Shown: positions 1 through 9,619, counted from the stretch's first letter. The stretch: 64,000 bases of DNA from Arthrobacter sp. JZ12 (GCF_035189165.1 NZ_CP045246.1:620001-684000); one strand, 5' to 3'. A program made the numbers and translations. Notes: generated from the sequence alone by a model not told the origin.

Positions 1-3000
1 AACACCCCGTATTCCCGCAGTGCCCGGGTGATTGGAGCGGCCAGCTTCTCAGGGGTGCTGACCGTCAGCGAATTCGCAGCCGGACTTCCATTCCAGGCGG
101 TGATGCCGGCCGAGACTACGCGGAGCAGTTCAGCGACACCATGCCCGGAGGTAGCGGCCTCGTACCGTATCGTTACCGGCAGCGGCCGGTAACGGAAGAC
201 GTTGCGCTCGGCCTGCAGTCCGGACACATCCCGAGCGACGCCGAACTCGGCGTGCCAAGCGTCCGCATCGGATGTCAGCGCAGATTCCAGCCAGGCCAGG
301 TCGGCAGTAGGGATGATGCCCGTGCCGGTTTCCTCTGCGGCCGCCATCATGCGGCGTGCCGGGTCACCCAGTCCGACGCCGGCGGTCACCTTCAGGGGCG
401 CATCCTGCCATTCGCCGAGGCCTACGAGGTAGTTCGGCCCGCCGGCCTTGGTGCCGGCGCCGACTGCTGACTTCTTCCAGCCGCCGAAGGGCTGACGGCG
501 CACGATGGCTCCGGTGATTCCGCGGTTGATGTAGAGGTTGCCGGCCTGGACGTTCTCGAGCCAGTACTTCAGCTCGACGGGGTCGAGGGAATGCAGGCCC
601 GAGGTGAGCCCATAGTCGATGTCATTGACGATCCCGACGGCTTCCTCGAGCGAGGCGGCGGTCATGACGCCAAGGATCGGTCCGAAGTACTCGGTCTTGT
701 GGTATTCGCTGCCGCGCTGCACGCCCGTGCGGATTCCGGGGCTCCACAGCTTCCCGCTGTCGTCCAGTTTGCGGGGTTCGAGTACCCAGGACTCTCCGGC
801 GCCGAGTTCGGTCAGGCCGCCGAGCAGCTTCCCGTTGGCCGGTTCAATGATCGGGCCCATCTGGGTCTGCGGGTCAACGGGGTAGCCGACCTTGAGGGAG
901 CGTGCGGCGTCGACGAGCTGCTGGTTGAAGCGTCGTGACGTGGCAACGGACCCCACGAGGATGACCAGCGAGGCTGCCGAGCACTTCTGGCCGGCGTGCC
1001 CGAAGGCCGACTGCACTACATCGCGCGCGGCAAGATCCAGGTCGGCGCTCGGGGTCACGATGATGGCGTTCTTGCCACTGGTTTCGGCCAGCAGGGGCAG
1101 GTCCTTGCGGAAGGAGCGGAACAGCTCGGCCGTTTCGTAGCCGCCGGTCAGGATGAGCCGGTCCACTGCCGGATCGGAGACCAGTTCCGTTCCCAGTTCC
1201 CGCTTGGCCAGCTGGACGTACTGCAGCACGCTGCGGTCGATCCCGGCCTCATCCAGGGCCTCCCAGAGTGCTTCAACCATCACGGCACCGCTGCGGCGTG
1301 CCTGCCGTGCGGGCTTGATGATGACGGCGGAGCCCGCGGCGAGGGCCGCGAGGACCGAGCCGGCAGGGATGGCGACCGGGAAGTTCCACGGGGGAGTGAC
1401 CACGGTGAGTTTCGAGGGGACGAACTGTGCGCCGTCGACTGCGTCCAGTTCCTTGGCCAGTTCGGCGTAGTAGTGGGCGAAGTCGATTGCCTCTGAAACT
1501 TCGGGGTCGCCCTGGTCGAGCGTCTTGCCGCATTCGGATGCCATGACTTCTAGCAGCTGGGCACGGCGCGCCTCCAGCCTGACGCCTGCGCGGTGCAGTA
1601 CTGCGGCCCGCTCCGCTCCTGTCAGGGAGCCCCAGGCCGTACCGGACTCGACGGCCGTCCTGACGGTTGCCTTGAGTTGTTCGGAGGTGTGGAGCTCAAA
1701 TGCCTGGGCTGTTTCCTGTCCGAGGGTCGAGGAGGGAACCCGGTCGAGGATCGCCCTGCCCCAGGCGCGGTTGCCGGGGAGATCGGGGTCCGTGTCCGGC
1801 GTGTTTTCGAAACTGACAGTGGGGCCGCCGTAGCCTGAGCCGCCATCGCCGAGGTCTGCCCGGTGCAGCTCTTCAATCAAGGCCGCCTCCGCGTCGAAGC
1901 GGGTCCGGTCCTGAACCCTGTTCGGCCCGGGCACGGTGTCCGTCAGGGCGTGGAGCGATGCGAGGAAACGCTGCTTCTCGCGCTCGAACAGGGCTTCGTT
2001 CTTGTCCAGCTCGAACACGGCGGACATGAAGTTTTCGGAGCTTGCGCCCTCTTCGAGGCGGCGGATCAGGTAGGCGATCGCGACGTCGAACTCGCGCGGG
2101 TGCACCACCGGCGTATAGAGCAGCAGCGAACCGACGTCGCGCTTGACGGCTTCGGCCTGCCCGGTTGCCATGCCGAGGAGCATTTCATACTCGATGCCCG
2201 CGGTGATGCCTCGGGCCTTGCCCAGCAGGTGGGCCAGCGCGATGTCGAACAGGTTGTGCCCGGCGACACCGATACGCACGTTACGGGTGCGCTCAGGGGT
2301 AAGCGAATAGTCGATCACGGCCTTGTAGGAGGTGTCCGAATCCTGCTTCGAACCCCACGTCGCAAGCGGCCAGCCGTGGATGTCGGCGTCGACCTGTTCC
2401 ATCGGCAGGTTGGCGCCCTTGACCACGCGCACCTTGATGGGCGCACCGCCGGCCGCGACACGGGCTGCCGCCCAGTCCTGGAGCCCGATCATGGCCCCCA
2501 GTGCATCGGGAAGGTAAGCCTGCAGCACGATTCCGGCCTCGAGCTCACGGAACTGCGGCAGGTCGAGCAGGCGGGTGAACACTGCGATGGTCAGATCGAG
2601 GTCCTTGTACTCCTCCATGTCCAGGTTGATGAACTTCCGGGGAGTGGATGACACGGCGAGCTCGTAGAGCGGGGCGAGCCGCTCCACAATGTGCGTGACG
2701 GCCTCGTCGAAGGCCCAGTGGTTGTGTGGTGCAACCGTGGAGGAGACTTTGATGGAGACGTAGTCGACGTCGGGTCGGGCCAGGAGTTTTCGGGTGCCTT
2801 CGAGCCGGCGCGATGCCTCCCCTTCACCGAGGATGGCTTCGCCGAGCAGGTTGACGTTGAGCCGGATGCCGTCCTTCCGGATCCTGGCGATGGAGCGGCC
2901 GAGTTTGGTGTCGGTCGCGTCGACGATGAGGTGGCCCACCATCTCGCGCAGCACCTTCCGGGCAACCGGGATGACGACGCCGGGAAGCACCGGAGCCATG

Positions 3001-3302
3001 TAGCCGCCGACAGCAACCGCCGACTTCATGTACCAGGGCAGGAAGGACGGAACCTTCGGTGCCAGGACTTTGAGGTTGCGTGCTGCGACGGCCTTATCCT
3101 CGGGCCGGATGACGCCGTCGACAAATCCGACGGTGAAATCCAGACCCTGGGGGTCCTTCAGGACGCCGGCCAATTGGGTGGCAGCCGCGTCTACGGGGAC
3201 CTTGGCTCCCTCAGCCAGCCAGCGCCGGACCAGGGCGATGGCTTCCTCTGCAAGGTCGCCTGGGCGGACCAGGTCGGTGCTGGTCCCGGTTACAGCGGTC
3301 AT
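1..3302 (-). CDS. putA: Bifunctional proline dehydrogenase / L-glutamate gamma-semialdehyde dehydrogenase (3' end outside window)
   Basis: PutA oxidises L-proline to pyrroline-5-carboxylate with FAD, then oxidises glutamate semialdehyde to glutamate with NAD. The reading frame opens with MTAVTGTSTDLVRPGD at the ATG whose complement is 3300-3302 and stays open to position 1, giving about 1100 residues; actinobacterial PutA proteins are usually somewhat longer, so the C-terminus is missing. The aldehyde dehydrogenase half carries the catalytic-cysteine block FGHAGQKCSAAS, with the Cys codon at 981-983 (about residue 774). The proline dehydrogenase barrel occupies the N-terminal part. A LysR gene is divergent, and the 250-bp gap between them holds clear palindromes, so LysR control is likely. 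It would be the last step of the amino-acid block at 4.5-10.9 kb. Confidence 0.93.
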   Translation of the reverse strand, partial: MTAVTGTSTDLVRPGDLAEEAIALVRRWLAEGAKVPVDAAATQLAGVLKDPQGLDFTVGFVDGVIRPEDKAVAARNLKVLAPKVPSFLPWYMKSAVAVGGYMAPVLPGVVIPVARKVLREMVGHLIVDATDTKLGRSIARIRKDGIRLNVNLLGEAILGEGEASRRLEGTRKLLARPDVDYVSIKVSSTVAPHNHWAFDEAVTHIVERLAPLYELAVSSTPRKFINLDMEEYKDLDLTIAVFTRLLDLPQFRELEAGIVLQAYLPDALGAMIGLQDWAAARVAAGGAPIKVRVVKGANLPMEQVDADIHGWPLATWGSKQDSDTSYKAVIDYSLTPERTRNVRIGVAGHNLFDIALAHLLGKARGITAGIEYEMLLGMATGQAEAVKRDVGSLLLYTPVVHPREFDVAIAYLIRRLEEGASSENFMSAVFELDKNEALFEREKQRFLASLHALTDTVPGPNRVQDRTRFDAEAALIEELHRADLGDGGSGYGGPTVSFENTPDTDPDLPGNRAWGRAILDRVPSSTLGQETAQAFELHTSEQLKATVRTAVESGTAWGSLTGAERAAVLHRAGVRLEARRAQLLEVMASECGKTLDQGDPEVSEAIDFAHYYAELAKELDAVDGAQFVPSKLTVVTPPWNFPVAIPAGSVLAALAAGSAVIIKPARQARRSGAVMVEALWEALDEAGIDRSVLQYVQLAKRELGTELVSDPAVDRLILTGGYETAELFRSFRKDLPLLAETSGKNAIIVTPSADLDLAARDVVQSAFGHAGQKCSAASLVILVGSVATSRRFNQQLVDAARSLKVGYPVDPQTQMGPIIEPANGKLLGGLTELGAGESWVLEPRKLDDSGKLWSPGIRTGVQRGSEYHKTEYFGPILGVMTAASLEEAVGIVNDIDYGLTSGLHSLDPVELKYWLENVQAGNLYINRGITGAIVRRQPFGGWKKSAVGAGTKAGGPNYLVGLGEWQDAPLKVTAGVGLGDPARRMMAAAEETGTGIIPTADLAWLESALTSDADAWHAEFGVARDVSGLQAERNVFRYRPLPVTIRYEAATSGHGVAELLRVVSAGITAWNGSPAANSLTVSTPEKLAAPITRALREYGV

Positions 3303-3509
3303 ATGGTGGTACTCCTCGAAATGGGTCTCGGCGCAGGGCCGAGTGAGGGTGGGTGGGGGTAAGCGTCGACCCTGCCGAGCAGGCAAAGTCAGGCTGTTCT
3401 TATGGGGAGGGAGCCATCCCGATTCGATGAACCGGGGGCGTCGCGCAAGCCGTCGTCTTCGGCGGTCTGCGAGTGGCTTGACTTTCAGTATGGGGCTGCG
3501 TCATTTTTA

Positions 3510-3547
3510 GGAAAAGCAACGTTTTCCGAAAGTTAAGCTTCGGAAAA
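3510..3547. promoter_or_regulatory. Palindromic operator between putA and lysR
   Basis: Three related half-sites lie just before the LysR gene. TTTTCCGAA (3522-3530) and TTCGGAAAA (3539-3547) form a perfect 9-bp inverted repeat around an 8-base spacer. GGAAAA (3510-3515) and TTTTCC (3522-3527) form a second inverted repeat sharing the middle arm. LysR proteins commonly bind such dyads in the divergent gap they share with their target; binding by the adjacent LysR protein is inferred. Confidence 0.6.
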
Positions 3548-3552
3548 ATCGA

Positions 3553-4488
3553 ATGGTTGGCATGCTCGATATTCACAGGCTGAGGCTCCTGCGGGAGCTC
3601 AGCATCCGCGGCACTATAGCCGAGGTCGCGGCGGCGCTTCGCTATAGCCCTTCTTCCGTTTCCCAGCAGCTTTCCCTGCTCGAACGGGAGGCAAGGGTGA
3701 CCCTGTTCCGGAAGAGTGGGCGGCGCTTGCAGCTCACTGCGCACGCACTGGTTCTCGTGGAGCATGCTGAGGAACTCCTTGATGGTCTTGAGCGCGCCGA
3801 AGCGGCCCTGGCGGTTACCCGGCCGGTGGTTTCGGGCACGGTCCGACTGGCTGTTTTCCAGACAGCAGCGCTGGCCCTCATACCGAACATGCTGCGCGCC
3901 CTGCGGGAGACGCATCCGCTCGTGCAGGTGAAGATGGTTCAGCATGAACCGGAGACAGCGCTGCATGAGACCTGGGCACGTAACTTCGACCTTGTGGTGG
4001 CGGAGCAGTACCCCGGACACGCTGCGCCACATTACGAAAGCCTGGACCGTGACCTGCTGACGCGTGACGAGGTACAGCTCGTGGTGCCGACCGATCTAAC
4101 GGCGGCACCGGAGGACTTTCACCACGTTCACCAGTTGCAGGACGCGGCCGGACTGCCCTGGGTTATGGAGCCGCACGGAGCCGCCTCCAGGCACTGGGCG
4201 GAGCAGTTGTGCCGCCTGGCCGGTTTCGAGCCGGATGTGCGCTTCGAAAGTGCGGATTTGCAGACGCACGTTCGTCTGGTCGAGTCCGGCAACGCCGTGG
4301 CGCTGCTGCCGCAACTGGTGTGGAGCCAGCGGGAACAGCGTTCTCGTCTGGTGGCGTTGGACGGGCGGCCACACCGCACCATCTTCACGGCCGCACGCCG
4401 CTCCAGCGCCGGTGAGCCGGCCATCGCGGCGATCCGGCAAGCCCTGAAGGAAGAGGCGGCGGCGCTCGGTCTTGATGCCCCCACGTGA
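3553..4488 (+). CDS. LysR family transcriptional regulator
   Basis: 311 residues, the usual LysR length. An N-terminal winged helix-turn-helix (MLDIHRLRLLRELSIRG, then AAALRYSPSSVSQQLSLLERE, about residues 4-48) is followed by a type-2 periplasmic-binding-like effector domain starting about residue 95. A second ATG three codons in (3562) begins the typical MLDIHRL and may be the true start. It is transcribed away from putA and is followed by a convergent ornithine-cyclodeaminase-family gene. Role as activator or repressor of putA is inferred from position and from the palindromes in the shared gap. Confidence 0.9.
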   Translation: MVGMLDIHRLRLLRELSIRGTIAEVAAALRYSPSSVSQQLSLLEREARVTLFRKSGRRLQLTAHALVLVEHAEELLDGLERAEAALAVTRPVVSGTVRLAVFQTAALALIPNMLRALRETHPLVQVKMVQHEPETALHETWARNFDLVVAEQYPGHAAPHYESLDRDLLTRDEVQLVVPTDLTAAPEDFHHVHQLQDAAGLPWVMEPHGAASRHWAEQLCRLAGFEPDVRFESADLQTHVRLVESGNAVALLPQLVWSQREQRSRLVALDGRPHRTIFTAARRSSAGEPAIAAIRQALKEEAAALGLDAPT

Positions 4489-4514
4489 GTCGGTGGTCGG
4501 GTCCGAAGGCCGGT

Positions 4515-5477
4515 TCAGCGTTGCTGCGTGAGGATGTTGCTCTCCGCCGCCTGCACTACCGCCCTCGCAATGACGAGGTCCTCCCATGACATGCCCGAAC
4601 TCTTGAACAGGACCAGGCGCTGAGGGTCCAGTGCGATGTTCCCGCGGACCACTTCCTTCATGGGAATAAGGTCCGCTTGGTCCAGCGTGCCTTCCTCAAT
4701 GGCCAGGATGACGTCTCCGGATTCCCGCAAGGCTGCGGAGACGTCTTCCACGACCACCTGGGCGCGGCCGCAGAGCGCTGCATCCACTTCGCGGACGTGG
4801 GGTTCGTGGGAACCCACCGCGACGACGATGGCATCCGGTCGAAGGACGTCCGAGTCGAACAGCGGTTCGCTCGCGGAGGTGGCACACACAACGACGTCGG
4901 CAGCAGCAACTGCCGATGCTGCGGCCGGCGACCCCAGCGCGACCACCTCGCCTGCCGCCGACGGTGGTACGTTGACGCGCTGGGGATTGCGCACGATGTA
5001 GGTAACGCTGTCGATTTTCCGCTGCCCCTCCATCACTCCGGAGATGGTCTCCACATGCCCAACGCCCTGCTGGCCGGCTCCGAAGACGGCAAGCTTCAGC
5101 GGGGTGGAACGCTGGGTAAGCACCGGCAGGATTGCGGCGATTGACACGGCCGGCGTGCGGAGAGTCGTGAGTGCGGTTCCATCCAGGACCGCCTGCGGCG
5201 TGAGGGTAGCAGCGTCGAACAGCAGGTAGAGCGCCTGGATCCTGGCCAGACCCCGGTTTGGATTGTCGGGCGCAACTGTGGCGACCTTGACTCCGGCATG
5301 CGAGGCGGCTTCAGCCGGCATGATGAGGAACTGCCCGGCAGACAGGGGAAGGACGCCTCGCGCGGTGTCGCTGGCCGGATCCAGTCCGCTGACCAGCGCG
5401 TCTGTGATGGCGGCCGTGGCCCTCGCCGGGGTGAGGAGTTGGAGGATGACAGGTTCGGTAATGAACTCGAGTTGCAC
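4515..5477 (-). CDS. Ornithine cyclodeaminase / mu-crystallin family protein
   Basis: 320 residues, full length for the family. The N-terminal part (MQLEFITEPVILQLL) matches the family dimerisation domain, and a Rossmann segment with LAVFGAGQQGVGHVETI lies in the middle. Known members include ornithine cyclodeaminase, NAD(P)H-dependent pyrroline-2-carboxylate (ketimine) reductases and alanine dehydrogenases; the sequence alone does not choose. With a DadA-like oxidase, an amino-acid importer and putA nearby, reduction of pyrroline-2-carboxylate to L-proline is an attractive reading. Its upstream region holds a 14-bp site also found before the ABC operon, so the neighbouring GntR protein probably controls both. 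Confidence 0.85.
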   Translation of the reverse strand: MQLEFITEPVILQLLTPARATAAITDALVSGLDPASDTARGVLPLSAGQFLIMPAEAASHAGVKVATVAPDNPNRGLARIQALYLLFDAATLTPQAVLDGTALTTLRTPAVSIAAILPVLTQRSTPLKLAVFGAGQQGVGHVETISGVMEGQRKIDSVTYIVRNPQRVNVPPSAAGEVVALGSPAAASAVAAADVVVCATSASEPLFDSDVLRPDAIVVAVGSHEPHVREVDAALCGRAQVVVEDVSAALRESGDVILAIEEGTLDQADLIPMKEVVRGNIALDPQRLVLFKSSGMSWEDLVIARAVVQAAESNILTQQR

Positions 5478-5545
5478 GATGGGTACCGCAATTCATGTGG
5501 GAACCGTTCGATCGTAGAGTCGGGTATCTTCCCCGGTATCGACGG

Positions 5546-5559
5546 TAAGGTATTACACC
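5546..5559. promoter_or_regulatory. Putative GntR operator, copy 1
   Basis: TAAGGTATTACACC lies upstream of the ornithine-cyclodeaminase-family gene and matches 13 of 14 bases of the site at 6456-6469 before the ABC operon. Its core reads as an imperfect palindrome GGTRT-N-AYACC, the size and type of operator used by FCD-class GntR regulators. Binding by the adjacent GntR protein is inferred. Confidence 0.5.
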
Positions 5560-5669
5560 CAAAGATAGAGCCAAGAGTTCCGCGACGCTAGTGGTTCCCG
5601 CAAGGCGCGACACGTGCCCGGCTCATTGAATGGCCGTGAAGGGACATAGCCGCTAGTGGAAAGGCCGGG

Positions 5670-6362
5670 TTACTGGTCCGACGGCTCGTCAAGCCCCGCC
5701 CAGATCCCCCGAACGTGGCGCATATGGCTGGCCATGATCTCTTCAGCGCGACCGGCGTCGCCGGCCTCCATTGCGTCGAGGAGGAGTGAATGTTCCTTTG
5801 TTGATTCAAGGAACAGTTCAGTGCCGGCGAGGTGGTTCAGGCCGAGCAGGCGGCTCTGGTCGCGCAGGGAGCCGACAACTTCTAGGAGCTTGGAGTTGTT
5901 GAGAGCGCTAAGGATCGTGAGGTGGAACTCACGGTCGGCTTCGATGAATTCTTCCCACTGTCCTGCGGCAGCATAGGCATCAGTGCGGCGGCAGAGCTGC
6001 CGAACCGTAGTGAAATCGGTGATCAAGGATCGCTCGGTAATTTCCCGGACGGACGAGACCTCGATCATGGAGCGAATCTGCACAATGTCGTCGAGTTCCT
6101 TGTTCGAGGGTTGGCGGACCAGGAACCCCCGGTTGCGCTTCATCTCTATCAAGCCCTCTTTGGCCAGGTCGCGCAGAGCCTCCCGCACAGGGGTGATTGA
6201 AACATTCAACTTCTCGGCGATAGCCCCGATGGAGTGCATGGAGCCGGGTTCGAGGCGTCCGGAGACGATCTGGGAGCGGATGATGCGGACTGCCTGCTCT
6301 CGGAAGCTCTGCGTCGCAACGGCTTCATCCTGAGAGTCGTTCCATGTGAGTGCTGTGCCCAC
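5670..6362 (-). CDS. GntR family (FCD subfamily) transcriptional regulator
   Basis: 230 residues from a GTG start. An N-terminal winged helix ([36 protein letters not shown], about residues 48-84) is followed by an all-helical FCD ligand domain with the expected metal-ligand pattern (Asp and His in EADREFH, His in KEHSLLL, His in SHMRHV). FCD regulators usually sense small carboxylates or amino acids and repress adjacent catabolic operons. The gene is divergent from the ABC transporter operon and follows the direction of the ornithine-cyclodeaminase-family gene; related candidate operators flank it on both sides. Confidence 0.9.
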   Translation of the reverse strand: MGTALTWNDSQDEAVATQSFREQAVRIIRSQIVSGRLEPGSMHSIGAIAEKLNVSITPVREALRDLAKEGLIEMKRNRGFLVRQPSNKELDDIVQIRSMIEVSSVREITERSLITDFTTVRQLCRRTDAYAAAGQWEEFIEADREFHLTILSALNNSKLLEVVGSLRDQSRLLGLNHLAGTELFLESTKEHSLLLDAMEAGDAGRAEEIMASHMRHVRGIWAGLDEPSDQ

Positions 6363-6455
6363 CGAGTCCTCCTATTGGCATGCCGGAATCTATACCCGGT
6401 TTCAGCGTACGGCACTCAGCACAGCATTGAAGGGCCGAAGCAAAATTATGCTCAG

Positions 6456-6469
6456 TAAGGTATCACACC
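6456..6469. promoter_or_regulatory. Putative GntR operator, copy 2
   Basis: TAAGGTATCACACC in the gap between gntR and the ABC operon, one base different from copy 1 at 5546-5559. A possible -10 hexamer TATGCT lies at 6481-6486, so a bound repressor would cover the -35 region of the transporter promoter. Regulation is inferred from duplication and placement. Confidence 0.5.
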
Positions 6470-6540
6470 GCATTTGGTGCTATGCTCTTCGGCAAGAGAT
6501 GTACGTCACACCGTGGCGGATCCCGATCAGAGGAGTTTCA

Positions 6541-7308
6541 ATGGCAATCTCCACCCTGCCAACGCAGATGGTTAGCCTCAGGGGAGTTTCAAAGAGCTAT
6601 GGCGACAAGGTGGTCTTTCAGTCCGTCGACCTGGATGTCCCCCTTGGAGAAGTAACTGCCATGATCGGGCCCAGCGGTGCCGGCAAGAGCACGCTTCTAC
6701 GGTGCATCAACATGCTCGAACGTCCGGACCAGGGTGAGATCACGATCGGCGGAAAGACAATCTCCGCGGGAAGGAAGACCTCTGCGAAGGAGATCGAGTC
6801 ACTGCGGCGAAAAGCCGGAATGGTTTTTCAGCACTTCAATCTCTTTCCGCATATGTCAGTCCTGCAGAATGTGTCCTTCGCCCAGCAACGGGTGCTGAAG
6901 CGCAGCAAGGCGGAGGCTGACGAGCGCTCCATGGCGCTACTTGATCGAGTCGGCCTTGCGGACTTCGCGGATTCCTACCCGGCACGGTGTTCGGGCGGCC
7001 AGCAGCAGCGAATTGCCATCGCCCGGGCGTTGGCAATGGACCCGGAAGTGATGCTGTTTGATGAGCCCACTTCCGCCCTTGACCCGGAGGTGGGGCTTGA
7101 GGTGCTGGCTGTGATGAAGGAGCTTGCCAAAGAGGGTATGACCATGATCGTCGTCACACACGAGATGGCCTTCGCACGGGACGTTTCCGATCGACTGGTC
7201 GTCATGGCTGATGGAGCCATCATCGAACAGGGTGATCCGCACAAGATCATGTCCGAGCCCGAGCATCCCCGCACCAAACTTTTCCTGCGCGCCGTGGTGG
7301 GACGGTAG
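6541..7308 (+). CDS. Polar amino acid ABC transporter, ATP-binding protein
   Basis: 255 residues from the ATG at 6541, preceded by AGGAG at a proper distance; the same frame is open further upstream but has no ribosome-binding site there. Walker A is GPSGAGKST, the signature is CSGGQQQR, and Walker B is [14 protein letters not shown], with the H-loop in [10 protein letters not shown]. The protein resembles GlnQ/HisP-type ATPases that power polar amino-acid uptake. It is the first gene of a four-gene transporter operon; the first permease starts two bases after its stop codon. Confidence 0.93.
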   Translation: MAISTLPTQMVSLRGVSKSYGDKVVFQSVDLDVPLGEVTAMIGPSGAGKSTLLRCINMLERPDQGEITIGGKTISAGRKTSAKEIESLRRKAGMVFQHFNLFPHMSVLQNVSFAQQRVLKRSKAEADERSMALLDRVGLADFADSYPARCSGGQQQRIAIARALAMDPEVMLFDEPTSALDPEVGLEVLAVMKELAKEGMTMIVVTHEMAFARDVSDRLVVMADGAIIEQGDPHKIMSEPEHPRTKLFLRAVVGR

Positions 7309-7310
7309 GC

Positions 7311-7949
7311 ATGGAACATCTGCAGGCCGTTCTGCTGGGTGTTCCGCTCACGCTGCTAATCACTTTCTCCTCTCTGCTCATCGGAGCAATCGGGGGCATC
7401 CCACTGGTTCTCGGACTGCGCTCCCGCCAGATTGTGATCCAGTTTGTCTGCCGGGCGCTCGTCGATCTCCTCCGCGGCATCCCCGCGGTGGTTTGGCTCT
7501 TCGTTATCTATTTCGGTGTGAGCATCGGGGCGTTCCAATTCGACGCAATCAGCGCCGCCGTCGTCGGGCTTGGCCTTATCTCCGCCGCCTATATAGCGGA
7601 AATCTACCGCGGAGGAATCTCCGCCGTGCACAGCGGGCAGTGGGAAGCGGGAAGCGCCCTGGGCGTCGGCCGGTGGCCCATTTTCAGCCGCATTATCGGA
7701 CCGCAGGCGTTCAGGGTTTCCGTTCCGTCCATGACATCTTATGGGATCAGCTTGATCAAGGATTCCTCGATTGCCTCCACTATCGGCGTTACAGAGATCG
7801 TATTCCTGACCACCCAGGATGCACGTTCGAACGAGGGCGGGCTGACCGTCTACATCTTCGCCGCCCTCGTCTACCTGGCACTGAGCATTCCGCTGGCGCT
7901 CCTTGCCCGCAGGGTTGACTCCGCCCTCCGAAAGAAGGTGTCCCGATGA
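7311..7949 (+). CDS. Polar amino acid ABC transporter permease 1
   Basis: 212 residues, a typical HisM/GlnP-type permease with several membrane segments (for example near residues 10-35 and 55-75) and the cytoplasmic EAA-type loop that docks the ATPase (EAGSALGVGRWPIFSRIIGPQAF). It overlaps the next permease by 4 bp (ATGA), which points to translational coupling and a heterodimeric membrane channel. Confidence 0.92.
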   Translation: MEHLQAVLLGVPLTLLITFSSLLIGAIGGIPLVLGLRSRQIVIQFVCRALVDLLRGIPAVVWLFVIYFGVSIGAFQFDAISAAVVGLGLISAAYIAEIYRGGISAVHSGQWEAGSALGVGRWPIFSRIIGPQAFRVSVPSMTSYGISLIKDSSIASTIGVTEIVFLTTQDARSNEGGLTVYIFAALVYLALSIPLALLARRVDSALRKKVSR

Positions 7950-8611
7950 GCTTCCTCACTGACTGGTCCGCCTGGTTCCCGACGCTGCTGAACGGACTTC
8001 TGCTCAGCCTGCAGATCACAGCCATCAGTCTGATTGCGGGCCTGCCGCTCGGCCTTGTCCTTGCCCTGCTTACGAGCAGCCGGCTCCGGGCGGTTCGGAT
8101 CATCTCCATCGCTGTGGTGGAAATTGGGCGAGGCGCACCCGCCCTGGTGGTGCTGCAGCTCTTCTACTTCGGGCTACCCAGTGCGGGGATCACGCTCTCA
8201 TCCTTCGTGTCGGCGTGCGTTGCGCTTGCTTTGACGACGGCGGCGTACACCAGCGAGATCCTACGAGCCGGACTCCAGGCGGTTCCCGCCGGCGAGACCG
8301 AGGCGTGCGAGACGCTGGGCGTATCCCCGCGGGACACCCTCCGCTTTGTCGTCCTTCCTCAGGGTCTGCGTATCGCTTTGCCGGCGTTGATGGGTTTCGC
8401 GATCATCATCTTCCAGGCGACTTCCCTGACCTTCACCATCGCCGTGCCGGAGCTCCTGAGCCAGGCCTACTCCATCGGCTCCTCAACGTTCAACTACCTA
8501 AGCGTCCTTTCACTTGCCGGCCTCATGTACGCCGTGATCACCATCCCGGCGTCGTGGCTCGTGGGCGGCATGGAAAAGCGCATGTCACGCCATCTGGCCC
8601 ATGTGCACTGA
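7946..8611 (+). CDS. Polar amino acid ABC transporter permease 2
   Basis: 221 residues and the second membrane subunit. It has the same fold as its neighbour, with the EAA loop ETEACETLGVSPRDTLRFVV, and its start overlaps the stop codon of permease 1. Paired permeases, one ATPase and one binding protein make a complete importer. Predicted substrate: an amino acid or related small solute, perhaps a D-amino acid given the DadA-like gene that follows. Confidence 0.92.
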   Translation: MSFLTDWSAWFPTLLNGLLLSLQITAISLIAGLPLGLVLALLTSSRLRAVRIISIAVVEIGRGAPALVVLQLFYFGLPSAGITLSSFVSACVALALTTAAYTSEILRAGLQAVPAGETEACETLGVSPRDTLRFVVLPQGLRIALPALMGFAIIIFQATSLTFTIAVPELLSQAYSIGSSTFNYLSVLSLAGLMYAVITIPASWLVGGMEKRMSRHLAHVH

Positions 8612-8672
8612 CGCTCGTGGCTCTACATCACTCTCAGTAACCTTCACCCTCCACAAACCCTAGGAACTCGTC

Positions 8673-9521
8673 ATGAAAAACACAGCACGGAATGTATCAG
8701 TTGCCGTCCTGGCGCTGGCCCTGTCGGCCTCGGCCACAGCGTGTGCCAGGGAAGCCGAATCGACCGTTGCCAGCGACTGCGAGCCCAAGCACCAGTTCTC
8801 GACCATCGAGGAGGGCCAGCTGACCGTCGGCATCACGGAAATTCCGCCCTACAGCTACACCGAAGACGGGCAGCCGGCAGGTGCCGACGTCGACATCATC
8901 AAGGAGTTCGCGGCCGCGAACTGCCTCGAAGTGAAGCCGGTACCACTGGCTTACAGCGCCGCCGTTCCTTCGGTCCAGAACAACCGTATCGATCTCACCG
9001 TCGGTGACTGGTACCGCACCGAGGCACGAAGCGAAATCGTCAACCTGACTGCGCCCATCTACCTGGACGAGTTCGGTGTAATCTCGCCGGACGGCATCAC
9101 GCAGGTGCAGGATCTGGCGGGCAAGAGCGTCGGTACCGTTGATGGATACCTGTGGGTGGAGGACCTCAGGACCATGCTCGGGGGTGATCTGAAGGTGTAT
9201 CCGTCCAGCGTGGAGTTGAAGCAGGACCTCGAGTCCGGACGTATCGACGTCGGAGTAGACGCCTACGGAACGGCCCTCTTCAACTTCCCCGAGGATTCGG
9301 GTTTCAAGGTGACCACGGTGGAGCCGGACCCCCAGGTTCAGGCGACGGTGGAACCGGCGCAGACGGGATTCCCCTACACCAAGGACAATGCGGAGCTCGG
9401 TGAGGCGCTCGATACCACGATCGAGGAGATGCGTGAGTCCGGGCAGCTCGTTGAGATTCTGGAAGCCAACGGCTTGCCGGCCAGCTCTGCTGAGGTGGGC
9501 GAACCGCGCCTGATTCCGTAG
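8673..9521 (+). CDS. Amino acid ABC transporter substrate-binding lipoprotein
   Basis: 282 residues. A signal peptide ends in the lipobox SATAC, with Cys24 as the lipid-anchored residue, so the mature protein sits on the outer face of the membrane. The body is a periplasmic-binding-protein type 2 (SBP_bac_3) domain: LTVGITEIPPYSYTEDGQ and DVDIIKEFAAA, then NRIDLTVGDWYRTEARSEIV. It binds the solute and delivers it to the two upstream permeases. A hairpin terminator follows the gene. Confidence 0.92.
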   Translation: MKNTARNVSVAVLALALSASATACAREAESTVASDCEPKHQFSTIEEGQLTVGITEIPPYSYTEDGQPAGADVDIIKEFAAANCLEVKPVPLAYSAAVPSVQNNRIDLTVGDWYRTEARSEIVNLTAPIYLDEFGVISPDGITQVQDLAGKSVGTVDGYLWVEDLRTMLGGDLKVYPSSVELKQDLESGRIDVGVDAYGTALFNFPEDSGFKVTTVEPDPQVQATVEPAQTGFPYTKDNAELGEALDTTIEEMRESGQLVEILEANGLPASSAEVGEPRLIP

Positions 9522-9539
9522 GAACCGGCACCTTGAAAG

Positions 9540-9570
9540 GCCCGGCAGCCCGCGCTGCCGGGCTTGTTCC
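9540..9570 (+). terminator. Hairpin after the ABC transporter operon
   Basis: A perfect 10-bp stem GCCCGGCAGC / GCTGCCGGGC with a 4-base loop (9540-9563) is followed by TTGTTCC. The T run is poor, so this may be a weak or partial terminator that lets some transcripts reach the oxidoreductase gene. Confidence 0.55.
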
Positions 9571-9619
9571 CCGCGCCGGAAGTGTTGCTTTGCCACCCTG
9601 ACAAGAGGACTTGAGATCA

